A stretch of DNA of 64,000 nt, taken from Isoetes taiwanensis (Eukaryota; Streptophyta; Lycopodiopsida; Isoetales; Isoetaceae). Both the position numbers and the translations under genes were made by a program. A model generated the notes under the pieces. That model did not search any database. It was given only the letters and a program-made list of their open reading frames with translations, and was not told where the DNA came from. Below, in pieces: positions 10,244-21,261 of the stretch (position 1 is the first letter of the stretch; each line of letters begins with the position of its first letter). Where the stretch lies: the NCBI GenBank assembly GCA_021234155.1, contig JAJEKV010000002.1, forward strand, positions 6,116,025 through 6,180,024, in the 5' to 3' direction.

Positions 10244-10960
10244 TTCTCCCCTTGTAAAATTCAACTCATGTCCTCATGAGTTACTTGAGGTACAACTGCT
10301 TGAATGCGGTCTAACACTTCTTCTATTACTTTTAAATGGAAAAGACTAACCTTTAGCCAACTCTAGGGTTTTACGTCTCTTGTCCACATATGGCTTTTCG
10401 CGTTTTTGAGGCATGCCTATGTTTTGATGCAGTGTCCTCAATTGCACATTTCTGCCACAATAGCAATAGGACATGGGTATTCCCAATACCCTTCCACATT
10501 ATAAAACAACTTGCTTATTAACCCATATAGGTAGCACTGATTTTGCTGAAGCACTACAACTCCCTACACATGGTCTACTTTAAAGTAACGCCAACGTGGT
10601 CCACCATTGGACAATCTACCAGTTATAGAAATTTGTAGGAACATACCTTCACAATTATCATGGTCCGCTGTCCATGCCTTGCATGAAAACATCCGTCTTA
10701 ACATTTCATCCTATTTTCGGTAACTTTCGACCAAGTCTAGCTCCTTGATGAACTGCATTCTCATTAGCTTTTCTAGCTTATATAGCACAGAATAATAATC
10801 AAAACTTAAGATACTATCAATCCCTTAGACCTATGCTCGTTTCTTGTTCCTCTTAACTCATCTTGGCTGGTGCATTTACCAAACAACAAACCGTTCTACT
10901 TTATAGTAGAATCTCTTGAACTCTTAGCCCCTAATTCCCACGGTCCGATGGTGTCGGAAC
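10244..10960 (-). mobile_element. Short interior of the LTR-like element
   Basis: This 0.7 kb lies between the two long repeats. Next to the left copy it reads, on the minus strand, ACAAGGGGAGAA then TGTAACG: a polypurine tract abutting an LTR start. Just upstream on the same strand a short open stretch (LDRIQAVVPQVTHEDMS then stop) could be the tail of a polyprotein, but no domain is recognisable. I do not see a convincing primer-binding site by the right copy. The element is non-autonomous, with LTRs about four times longer than its interior. Confidence 0.5.
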
Positions 10961-13954
10961 AGGCTGTTGCACATTCATAAGACTTATAGATACATCCCAA
11001 TATTAATACTCTCATTCATAAGATAATTTCGTACAAAACCAAACTCCTCTGAGTCTTGGCATACTACAACTCCTATAGCTCAACAGGTCACTCTGAATTC
11101 TCCTCCTTATAGGTCACTGAGGATGATTCGGGAAAACGCTCTACTCGCGCAACTTCATGCCCAGTCTCTCCCTCTGAATACCGCATTCTCAGCTCAGGAC
11201 GTACCCTCTTAAACATACACAGACAATACAAGGGGATTAGTCCACAAGGACTAAGTGGGGAGGAAACATTTCGGGAACCTTCACAATATCAAAATCCCAT
11301 ATATAACATTACCCACAAAGTAATCTAGCATATCCATAAAAGATAAGAACAACAATAATTTTACCTGCTCCACTACGCCCTGCATTAGTTAGAACTCAGA
11401 CTACAAGCAGGTTTACATTCACATCAACCTTCTGTATGTATGCACATATGCCAAGCGTAATCCTTGGGTTGCGACCCCAAGGAGACCACTCTCTCCATCT
11501 GTACGTACAGGGTTCAACTCATCCATTTGGCCATCTGGCATGGATGCGGAGTTATACGGCCACCCCACCCCTCCGAAGGTGGGCCGTAAATGCAACATGC
11601 CATCCGTCTAGCCATCTAGAACGGATGCAGAGTCTCACGGCCACCCCACCCCTCCGAAGGTGGGCCGTTTGCAAGATGCAACATCATCCATCATGACTTT
11701 ACAAGATAGAATAATCACCAATAACCTTACAGGTTGACCCAATACGAGATATCATAGAATCCTCATGCATCTTACTTTCAAGAATAGCCATAGAGCAATG
11801 CAATACAATAGAATGAGGTTCATCAAGATATTTCATAACCAAGTGACAACACCTCATTGCACATCCCAAAGCAAGAACATGAACTCCCTTAACATACAAG
11901 CAACCATAACTTTCATGTAATATCTTAATCAAACTAATGTCTAGAGGTAATGACATTCATTCTACCTCATCATGACGTCTAATAGCACGAGATGGTCCTT
12001 ACCATATCCATAGCAAAAGAGATCACAACACCCATGCGCCATGTATCCTAGCATCAGAGACCCCATGCTACTCTAACAAAATACTGGCGGTATACCTTCT
12101 ATGATAGGGTTACCAAGCTATCCTCTATTCTCTAAGTTTCCGTGAACTAGGCAATAGACAATGGTACAACCCTGGAGCAAAGAACTCTATGATCCCACCC
12201 TATAATAAGATATCTTAAAAAGGTTCGTAAGAGTCTTCATACTCAATTCATATACTAGCTATCTAGGCGCACAAATAAACGCATGCCACAATGGCCAGCA
12301 TACAGGTCAAGACAGATAGGTTATCAACAATGCCATGGAGATACATATACAACGAGCCCTTCCACCAATAAAAGGCATGGCACAATAGTTTTGGGCTGCC
12401 CCCTAAGTATAACCTAAAGCTATGTTCAATAACTTAGAATATATCAACATATCCCAATTATGGTTCATTCCACTAGCTAACTCAACTTATTTATCTTGCT
12501 AGACATACTTATGCATCTTTACTAAGCCATAAGGGTCCCATGGCCGAACTATGTCCAGGAGTACTCATAAGCCCCGCAAGCTCTTCTCCTCCTTCGGCAT
12601 TACGCACTTGAAGGTTTATCATTTATTCCCCGAACTACTTAACTATGCCATTCAATTTCCCAATTCTTCCCCTTAGCTTTTGTATTATCATGCCCTCGGC
12701 TATATACCGTGATTGGCCTAGAATAAATGATTGACATAACTCGGTCTAGTCAAGACCCACTCTAGAGGATGGTACTACCTATGCATGATTCCATAACTTC
12801 CACCACCAACTCTTAGCACCACACTTATCATTGTACTTGATCGCATTCTAGTGGTTTAATATATTCTTATATTCTTCAAAAAAAAAAAACTTCCACCACC
12901 AACAAGTATAGGTCAATACTTTGGAACTCGTATATATCTATTCAAGCATTGGCTTGGGTTGTCCCTAGCGGAGACATGCAAGACTAAATTTGTGAAGAAT
13001 GGACTCTGTGTCCTAGTAAAGCATGTAGTGCGTGTTAAGATATGAAGGTGCGTTATTGTATGAGTGAAACGCAGATAATAGCTAATATCCATGCATGGTT
13101 TACGACGTTGTATCCCTCTTAAATAAGAGAAGGTCAAAAAGAATCATTATGCAAAACATATACTAAGTCGGTTCGAACCCGGCAAGGCTTAAGCTCTAAC
13201 AATTAATACAAAGCTTTCAATGAAATTATTAGGCAAAATAACTTCTAAGAGCGAGACTTGCAACAAAAACATATCCGAGAGGATCTCTTTTGCCTGAGAG
13301 AATGCTTGCCGGATTGAAAACAAGATGAAGACTGGTGGGATGATGGCGGAACAGGCGAAATTCATCTGGCGATTCTAAGCGAGAGTTTGGACTTCTGAGA
13401 TGTATTTATTGGCTATAAGAATGCAGTTCTGAGAGGTATTCACAATTTCGATCTAGTTGCTATCCCTTTATCCTGCTTCCTTAAAACCTTAATCATGCAT
13501 CAAAGCCCCCACCCACTGCAAGTATGCATCTGCTTCAAATTGGTCTCAGCCTCTTTAAACATCCCATCTTAAGATTCTCTTCTCTTTTCCTCCAATTTGT
13601 CTTTAGAGCTTCATACGGTTTTTGCAACTTTCAGCGCCTCTCAACCACTCCTCTTATATAAGCTTTGCCCGGTGATCAAAGATCCACGGCAAACTAACTG
13701 CCGAGCAGCTCTCGCCCGGATGCCCATTACGGCATCTTTGGTGGCCAGGATTTTGCATGGCTTCCCTTATCGAGGAGTAAATTGGGATATCACGAGATAT
13801 TACATAACCACGAGTTATGATTTTTGGGTAGCCCGGCTTTTATAGTGCTCTACCAATTTGAAATGCTAATATAAGACCCTTAACATTGATGTTTGGAGAT
13901 AAAGATAAGTTTGCTAAAATAACCATACCCCAGGTCCACTAGGTTAGATTTACA
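10961..13954 (-). repeat. Long direct repeat, copy 2 (probable 5' LTR)
   Basis: This is homologous to 2451-10243 minus the Helitron. It preserves the Helitron empty site at 11937/11938. Relative to copy 1 it carries an extra 18 bp near 12490 and a 77 bp poly(A) insertion at 12811. Up to about 12930 the match to copy 1 is nearly perfect. Beyond that it differs by frequent one- to five-base insertions and deletions, probably a change in sequence quality rather than age. It ends TTTACA at 13954. Confidence 0.65.
12795..12903 (+). mobile_element. Short retroposon with poly(A) tail and 16 bp target duplication
   Basis: A 77 bp insert (12811-12887) starts TCTTAGCACC and ends in TTCTTC plus a run of A. 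It is flanked by identical 16 bp repeats AACTTCCACCACCAAC (12795-12810 and 12888-12903). The other repeat copy has a single uninterrupted AACTTCCACCACCAAC at 9177-9192. This is direct evidence of target-primed reverse transcription of a small polyadenylated RNA. The source RNA is not recognised; it may be a 5'-truncated SINE or mRNA. Confidence 0.85.
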
Positions 13955-14666
13955 ATGCGGTTGCCCTTTTTGAAAAATACTGTGGGATATATTGGCTCGA
14001 GATTTTTCAAGAACCCTAAACTGATTCATGCAAGATCGCAGCTCTCTGGAATCAACCACTTAATCATGCCAAAACACTCCACAGAATCTACCCATTCCGG
14101 GCCAAGAGCACAAAAGGTAAAACTAAAAGAAACAAACATATAGGCGGATTTGCGAGAATGTCACAGGAAACATGGGGATTAAGAAGAAAGAGTATGCTCC
14201 GGACAAACGGGGCTTTGGGTCACGCATGAATTTGGTCGAGATCTCTCACTCACGAGGCCAGGATTGAATGGTTGTAGCTTTCCTTACTTGAGAATCCATG
14301 GATTGAATCTTGAAGCAGTTATTTCATATGTTTAGAGCGCGACTTTTGATCCTATACCCAAGACCATAGAGCTTGGGAATTTGTTTAACGACTATGTATG
14401 ATACTAATGTGAATGAAAATCAACCCTTGGTGTAACATAAAGAGTTTATTTTCGACCAACTTTTCAAACAAGGTAACACAAAAAGGTAAAAAAAAATCTT
14501 TGAAGATAATTTCTTTTAATGCGGAGCGTAATGCGAGGATCATATTTATATCCTATCTCATTACGTTGATCTAATCCAAGACTAAGATTAAGTTGCATTT
14601 ACAATCAGTTAGGTACAAACATTTTAGAAATTTTATGAGCGCAAATAGATCGGTGCATGAATAGCA
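13955..14666. other. Unassigned sequence
   Basis: I see no gene, RNA or structured repeat here. It lies between the long repeat and the minus-strand LINE tail, and has the indel-noisy texture discussed in the summary. Confidence 0.5.
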
Positions 14667-14785
14667 AATAAGAATAGAGCCAGAATAAGGCCAAGAATAG
14701 AATAGAATAGAATAGAATAAAGATAGAATAGAATAGAATGAATAAGTAGGCCAGAATAGAATAGAATAGAATAGAATAGAATAGA
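14667..14785 (-). repeat. (TATTC)n tail of the minus-strand LINE
   Basis: Runs of GAATA on the plus strand (TATTC in LINE sense) are interrupted by small insertions such as AAAGATAG and TAAGTAGGCCA. Confidence 0.75.
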
Positions 14786-15240
14786 TTTTTTATACCATCC
14801 ATAGGTGAATTGGTCCATATGGGGGACCCAAACAAAAGAGAGGCGTGGCGTGTCTTTGTATTCGAGTTAAGGCTAAGCACAGAATGGTTTTAGGGGAAAA
14901 ACCTTACTTGATAATAAATTATCTTTGATACAACTAATACAATGGTATAGGACATACCATGCTTTCGGATATATGGGCCCAAATCCGGAAATGAATCTGG
15001 AGGGCATGACGTTATCTTCAGCGGCACCACAGGGTGGCAGCAACATCGCCTCTCCTCAGGTGCTTTGAGGTCCCACACCTGTCTGTCACGGAGGCGATGT
15101 CGCGGTAGATCTTGAATGGAAGCTATAAGTCTGCGCTTCTTCATGGGCACATGGGTGCACCAAATACTGGTGTGGGCCTCGTGAGCCACAAGTTGACTTC
15201 TTTGCTCATAGTGTGCGAAACTGCGTCTTCGTTAGAGCAC
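14667..15240 (-). mobile_element. Minus-strand LINE 3' end
   Basis: Read on the minus strand, the order is a C-terminal LINE protein remnant (15189 down to about 14990; MKKRRLIASI matches MKRRRLIAPI of the LINE at 1-767), then a 3' UTR with GGTTTTTCCCCTAAAACC (half of the nested hairpin), GGGTCCC..TGGACCAATT, and a broken (TATTC)n tail at 14667-14785. The protein part is spread over several frames: the Cys-rich end reads as CGAAEDN in another frame. It is not functional as given. Confidence 0.75.
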
Positions 15241-15894
15241 TGCATCGAGCTTGCTTGAGAAGAAAGTAGCATCTAGATGCGACTTTGAGTGCGTTGTGAT
15301 CGCGCAACTTTATTAAATTTTTGTCTGGCGTCTGTTTTACTGTAAAGGAATCATTCATTAAAAAAGAAAAAGCATAAAGTTCAAAAAGACACAAAAAGAG
15401 CAATTTGAATTTACCTATTCTTGTTTCTGCTGCATGTTATTGCATTTCCCAATCAAGAAATTTCTACCCTGACGATTCCCTCTGCAGTTTGGCTAAACAA
15501 GCAGTTCTCCCTTGTTAGCAGACCATTAGGATTTGCAAAACATCTTGAGAACTCAAAAAGGATCAGCAAAAAATTGATTTGCTAAGAGTTGCTAGATGTT
15601 TTCTCACTGTAACAGTCTGATTGCTAATATCTTGAATTTTAAGGCTTTCTCACATTTATTTTTGCACAAAAGTGTTTGATTCTTGTGTGCAGACATCTCA
15701 GAGAGAGAATCAGATGTCAAAGCTCAAAAAGGATTCATATCCTTTGATCTGCAAAAATTTGCTCTCTGCCAGGGATATTGACTTATTTTTACCCAGTCAG
15801 AACTGAATTTTTGAGTGATCTATACAAATCCTTTGGCATCTCACTTTTGACCCCACATTCCTCAAGACTTTAAGTTGCTGTAACATTTGATATC
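15241..15894. other. Unassigned sequence 5' of the copia element
   Basis: No gene is recognised. The last five bases, ATATC (15890-15894), are the left target duplication of the copia element. Confidence 0.5.
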
Positions 15895-16404
15895 TGTTGG
15901 AATTACGTACCCAAGTGGTGGCATTTTGATCCAAATTACACCTGGTTAGCATTTACACATGGGTTTTGCATGAAAGAAAAAAATAAAAAGGGGAAGCGGG
16001 GCGAAAGCATAGAAGCGAAACGAAACGAGTTTGTAAGCGAGCAGGGGGCGTCATATTTTTTGGCGGTTGTTTGAGAGCTCGGCGTCAGATTCTTTGAAAG
16101 CAGAGCCTTGGAGCTCTATATCTTTGCCGGTTGTGGTCTTTGGAGTAGGTTGGAACAGTGATTATTTACTGTCGATGTTCTCTCTATAGTAAAGGAGGTC
16201 TGGCGAGTCCTATTTACTACTCTGAAATCGTCCAATTACATTGTGATATTGTAATCGATCCTGTGTGCCGGGAATTCTTTGTAGGTTTTGATTTAATTTG
16301 AGCAATTAAATCCTTTGTGGATTTAGGAGGTGTTAAGGGAAGATTCTAGGTTACAGTTTTTTTTCCGGGTTTTAGTTCTAGGGCTCAAAGCGTTTGATTC
16401 AACA
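15895..16404 (+). repeat. Copia 5' LTR
   Basis: It starts TGTTGGAATTACG and ends TTTGATTCAACA. It aligns over its whole length with 20745-21256, with frequent small indels. Confidence 0.9.
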
Positions 16405-16407
16405 AGC

Positions 16408-16421
16408 TGAGGTATCGGAGC
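16408..16421 (+). promoter_or_regulatory. Copia primer-binding site
   Basis: TGAGGTATCGGAGC, three bases after the LTR, is a near match to TGGTATCAGAGC, the site complementary to initiator methionine tRNA used by most plant copia elements. Confidence 0.7.
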
Positions 16422-16479
16422 ATTTTGAGTCTATTCTAAGCGGCGTTAAGGAGGGAGGGAGATGTATAAAGGAGGCTGG

Positions 16480-19400
16480 TTTTGAGAAACATGGAAGATG
16501 AAAGTTAGAAAAGGCTTTGGAGCGGTACGTGGGATTTAGTCACGATCCTCTCCTGGCCCGAGAAGCAAAGCGGGTAACTTCCTTCGAAGAATGGTACGGG
16601 GAGAGTAATTCAAAATTTGGAGTATCTGCGCGGAATCGACAAAAGAACGCAAAGGATCTTTTGCAAAAGATTTAGCTCAAGCAAAGGTATTATCATTTGA
16701 AGCTTGAGTTGCATGGTGGTACCCAGCTTCCAATTCATGAGTATGGATCCACGAGATATGTGGCGGTATTTATTTGTTAAAATGAATATGAGCAGGTTAA
16801 GCGCATCTCAATGACATAAGTGGAACAAGAATTAAGAATGTTGAAAATATAAGAGAAGTGGTCAAGATCAGTTTGTTTTATTTGATAAAATGGAAGGAAT
16901 ATTTATGGATTTACAGAAGGTGTAAATACATTCCAATCAAAAATTCTTTATATCTTTCGAGATGTATTTCTTTTGCATATAATTGAAAATTGCATCTTTA
17001 GTGCTTACGATGGCTAGAACTAAAGAAAAGAGAAGCTATAAGTATTTTGCAGGGCCAGAAATTATATGCAAGAATCACGAGAAAGAAATTTATGATCAAG
17101 GCGGAGATAATATTTTATATTTGGAGAGGAAGAAGTAAGGATGTAGCGATGTTATGGTTGTGGAAGCGGGCATATTAAGCCAAGCGTACTAGAATCACGA
17201 GAGATCGTTCATACTTTATAAATAAGCTGGCGGGAGGAGGCGGTCATCTAGCCAATATGTGTACAAAAAGGAGAAGGGGCTGAAACTTTAGGGGATCTTA
17301 GTAGAGATCGTCGGAAGTGTTACCTTTTTCAAAACCAACTATAAGGAGTTATATATGGAAGAAATTCACGAGAGGAGGTAAAGTCATATGCTTTGTCAAA
17401 TTTATGTAGTGAAAATATTTCTAACCCTTTGGTTATAGATGCGGGTGAAAATAGTGATGCAAAGTTCACCAAATATTAAAAGCTTGAAACTGGTAGCTTC
17501 CGGATGTAATGCGTGGCTAATGGAAAAAAAGAGAGCAAAATCTGAAGCTTGTGGTGTGTTAGAACTCATAGGAAGATGGGAAAAATTATTACCATTAATA
17601 ATGTATTGTGTTAATGCAGGGGATGATAAAAAGAAACTTAATCTCTGTAGAGTTTTAGTTGATAAAATTATAAAAGTCTTTATTTTATGAAGCATATGTG
17701 CATAGTTAAATGATAATGGAAAAATAGTATTGTATGCAAAAGAGAGGTGGAAATCGTTTTTGAAGGCTTTGTCTAGAGAGTATAAACATTTTAGCAAATT
17801 AGAAGTTGAAAAAGGAGAAAACTCAATGGAGATTATGGCATCAAAGATTAGGCCACCACAGAACTTGAAAAATATAATTTTTATGAGAAAACACAAGTTA
17901 TTGGAGGGTTTGGACTTTATAGATAATAGTGAGGAAGCTGCATTGCCATGGATGTATGTTGGGCAAACAAAGTAAGAAAGCCTTTTCTATGAAGGATTGT
18001 GAGCGGGTAAATGAAAAAATTAGCCCTAGTGCATTAGGATGTATGTGGGCCTATAAGAGTTAAGAAGTGTTAGTGGAAAATACTATTTGTGCATTTATTG
18101 GCCAGTGACTATCTGAAAAGCTAAGTGGGTATACTTAACTCATAAAGTCAGGAATATTTGGGCTCGTTTGAAGCTATCTTGTGAGAGAGTAGAACATGAA
18201 ACATGTGCTAAATTAAAATATTTAAAAGGTCGGATAGAGGGAGAGTATATCAAATGAATTTAAAAGATTTTGTTTAAGCGAGGAATCAAAGGCAATTGAC
18301 TTTGAAGGTACTCTCCTCTCGGCCGAGCGTTATCTCTACTGAGAAAGAAAGAATCTGACGATCTTTGGGCATTTCGATCTAGGTTAAAAGCATCACGAGG
18401 TCTTCCAATTTTTTTGTAAGGAAGAGGTACATGAAATCACAGCGTTCTATATTCAAAATAGGATGCCGGCAGAAGGCGTATGGTCGATTCGGGCCAGCGA
18501 AAGCGTCAATGGTAAAAGACTTTAAAAACTTTGGTTGTTTAGCATATTCAAGGTAATAGGTGATAATATATCAAAAGTGGATGATAGAAGTAAGAAACAT
18601 ATTTTGTTGGATCTGATAAGGGAATCAAAAGGGTATAAGGTACTTCATAGATTCAAATAAAAAGCTGATAATTATAAGGTAGAGATGTCATTTTCTTTGA
18701 AATATGTTATAAAGATCGGTTTTAAGTACTAATAAACAAGATGAGAGATCTTGAGATAAAAGATCTGAGATAAAGATAATGGCGGGAGCAGAATGGAATT
18801 ATTTTGATGATAGGAAGAAAGAGCCATTGTCCGATCAAGCGGAAGAAGTGAACAAGAAGGGTTATGCGAGCATCTCACGCGATAGCGAAATGGAACCCGG
18901 CTCAGAGGCAATGATAAGATGTAGGAGAAGGATAAAAGCTGAATTGCTTAAGAAGGGATATCTTTTGATACTTCACAATATGGAAGGATAGAGGCAGGAA
19001 GAAATTACTAGGAAAAGCGTGACAGACAAAGCGAAGAAGAGGAAAGGTGAACATGCTTAATTCTGCTCTTGTAATACGTGTTAAGAGGTGATACACCAAG
19101 CTTAGCACCGCAATGGCGAGAAGTCTGAATTAGAAATGGAAAGGATCTGCGGTGAATCACGAGAATTAAGCTCTTTTGAGCGTCTGAGGAACATATAAAT
19201 TGGTTGAGAGACCTACTAACATAAATGTTGTTGAAAATAAATGGATTTTTAGAATTAAGCGAGGGGGCGGATGGGCAAGCCTTCGGAAATTTAAGGCGGT
19301 GGTGGCAAAGGGGTTTACTCAAAAGAGGTATTGATTCTGATGAAACTTTCTCTCCGAATTCGATTCGCGAGATTAAAAGCAAGTGTACAGGGGCATTATG

Positions 19401-20720
19401 GCTCTTTGCTAGCTTTATGCACAACTTAGGGGTTGCATCATATGGATGTTTACGGCATTTCTCAATCACGGAGACTTGGATGAAGAAATTTATATGGGCT
19501 GACCTCACGGATCACGAGAAGTTGATGGAGATAAGGTGTGAAGTGCGAGGAAGGCATTATATGGCCTAAGACAAGCTCCCGTCGTTAGTATGTATATATC
19601 CGACAATCATTTGGCAGCATGGGTTTGAAAAAATTAAATATGGATGGGAATGTCTATATCTATAGGGAAGATAGGAATACTTTTATAGTGCGGTTTATGT
19701 AGATGATTCGTAATGGTACGCGCTAATGATATTGATTTGCTTAAATCACATTGCAAAGATATTCTAAAGAAAAGATTTCAAATAGCCAGACTTGGGGAGA
19801 GCTTAAGCGGTTGTTAGGTATGTGGAAATTTATAGAGATAAAAGAAAGGGATTTATAGCCATTACTCCAAAAGCCTTGAAATATTCTAGGCATGCTTAAA
19901 AGATTTGGAATGATAGAGTGTAAACACTGCAAGCACTCCCGGTAGCAATTGGGCAAAAGATCGGCTCACGAGATGTGTCCCAAAAAAGAAAAGTGCTGCA
20001 TATCATGATGGTCATTGTATAGAGAGCTTATTGGATGTCTTCAATATCCCAAATCCGAAATTCTATTTTAAAGTCGACGTTTCATATGGAGTAAATGTGT
20101 TAAAGCCAATTTTTCCACAAAAATAAATCTACGGAAGAGTCAGCTGAGACCATGCAAATGTATTTTAAGATTTTTGAAGAGAGCACCGAGAACTATGGTT
20201 TTGTATTGAGGCGTGAACATGGTGTAAGATTCTGAGAGTCTATTACTTGAAGAGGCTTCCCGCGGTCTTGATTGGGAGGTGATCAAAGACACTGCTGAGA
20301 TCAAGGTAGGGATAATACTGCTTGCTAGGGAGGGTGCCATTTCTTGGAAAAGTAAAAAACAACCTCTATTGCTCTTTCTCACAGTGATACGAATATCGGC
20401 GGTGTCTCTTGCATCTAGAGAAATTGTGGCTTAGGCGACTTCTAGCGGGAGTTAGAATTATTCAAGAGGGACCCAACACCATTATATTGTGATAGTACAA
20501 GTTGTATTGCCATGGTAAGAATCAGGTCTTACATGAAGAACAAAGCATATTAAGCTACACTAATCACTTTATCATTGATCCAAGTAAAGAATGGAGAAAT
20601 AGCGTCTTGTATAGACCTCTTGTGAGGTATAGTGTCTTTGACATACTTACAAGCTTTGTGGAATCTAGAATTTAGGAGTATTTCAAAAGGATTTAGGAAT
20701 AGAAGATATTTGGAACCATC
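16480..20720 (+). pseudogene. Copia gag-pol polyprotein remnant
   Basis: The gag CCHC knuckle is visible near 17150 (CYGCGK then a degraded His/Cys half). The distal integrase region lies at 18510-18700 (KNFGCLAYS, then SKVDDRSKKHILL, then GIKGY). The reverse transcriptase begins near 19290 (VVAKGFTQK..IDSDETFSP), and its active-site motif YVDD is intact at 19696-19707. An ITPKALKYS-type segment follows near 19855. RNase H is marked by YCDSTSCIAM near 20486. Motifs appear in the expected order but in changing frames with stops, so no polyprotein can be made from the sequence as given. The long plus-strand frames at 17439-17690, 17730-17975 and 19225-19569 are pieces of it. Confidence 0.85.
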
Positions 20721-20730
20721 ACCCACTTAG

Positions 20731-20744
20731 GCATGAGGGGAGAT
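20731..20744 (+). promoter_or_regulatory. Copia polypurine tract
   Basis: GCATGAGGGGAGAT directly precedes the 3' LTR start TGGTAGG, as needed for plus-strand priming. Confidence 0.75.
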
Positions 20745-21256
20745 TGGTAGGAATACATGCCTAAGTGGTGGCAATGATCAAATTACACACAGTTGCTTGT
20801 TATTTACACATGGGTTTTGCATGGAAGAAAAAATAAAAGGGAAAAGCGGGAGGCGAAAAGCATAGAGTGGCGACGGAAACGAGTTTATGCGAGAGCGGGG
20901 CCAGAAGCGTCATGTTTTTTGGGCGGATTGTTGAGCTTCGGCGTCCGTTCTTTGAAAGCGAACCTTGGAGCTCCTATATCTTTGCTGGGAATTTGAGTGC
21001 TGGGCGAGGTTGGAACATGTGATTAACTGTCGGTGGTACTTCACGCTTAGTAAAAGGTCATGATACATTTACTATGAAATGCGTCGATTACGTGTGATAT
21101 TGCCTTGTAATACGTGTGGGTTATTTTGTGGGTTTTTAGGGTACGATTTGAGCAATTAAATCCTTTGGCAAGATTTTTAAAAAAGGAGTGTTAAGGAAGA
21201 TTGAGTTTAGTTTCCTTACAGGTTTCAATTCAGGGCTCAAAGCGTTTGATTCAACA
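20745..21256 (+). repeat. Copia 3' LTR
   Basis: It matches the 5' LTR and is followed by the target duplication ATATC. Confidence 0.9.
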
Positions 21257-21261
21257 ATATC

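Larger units (their letters stand above)
15895..21256 (+). mobile_element. Full-length Ty1/copia LTR retrotransposon, decayed
   Basis: Two homologous LTRs (510 and 512 bp) begin TG and both end TTTGATTCAACA. The 5 bp target duplication ATATC is present at 15890-15894 and 21257-21261. A degenerate primer-binding site follows the 5' LTR, and a purine tract precedes the 3' LTR. Between them the order gag zinc knuckle, integrase, reverse transcriptase, RNase H is the Ty1/copia order. The reading frame is broken many times, while short peptide motifs stay well conserved. I suspect part of the breakage is sequence error, so the age of the element should not be judged from it. Confidence 0.92.
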
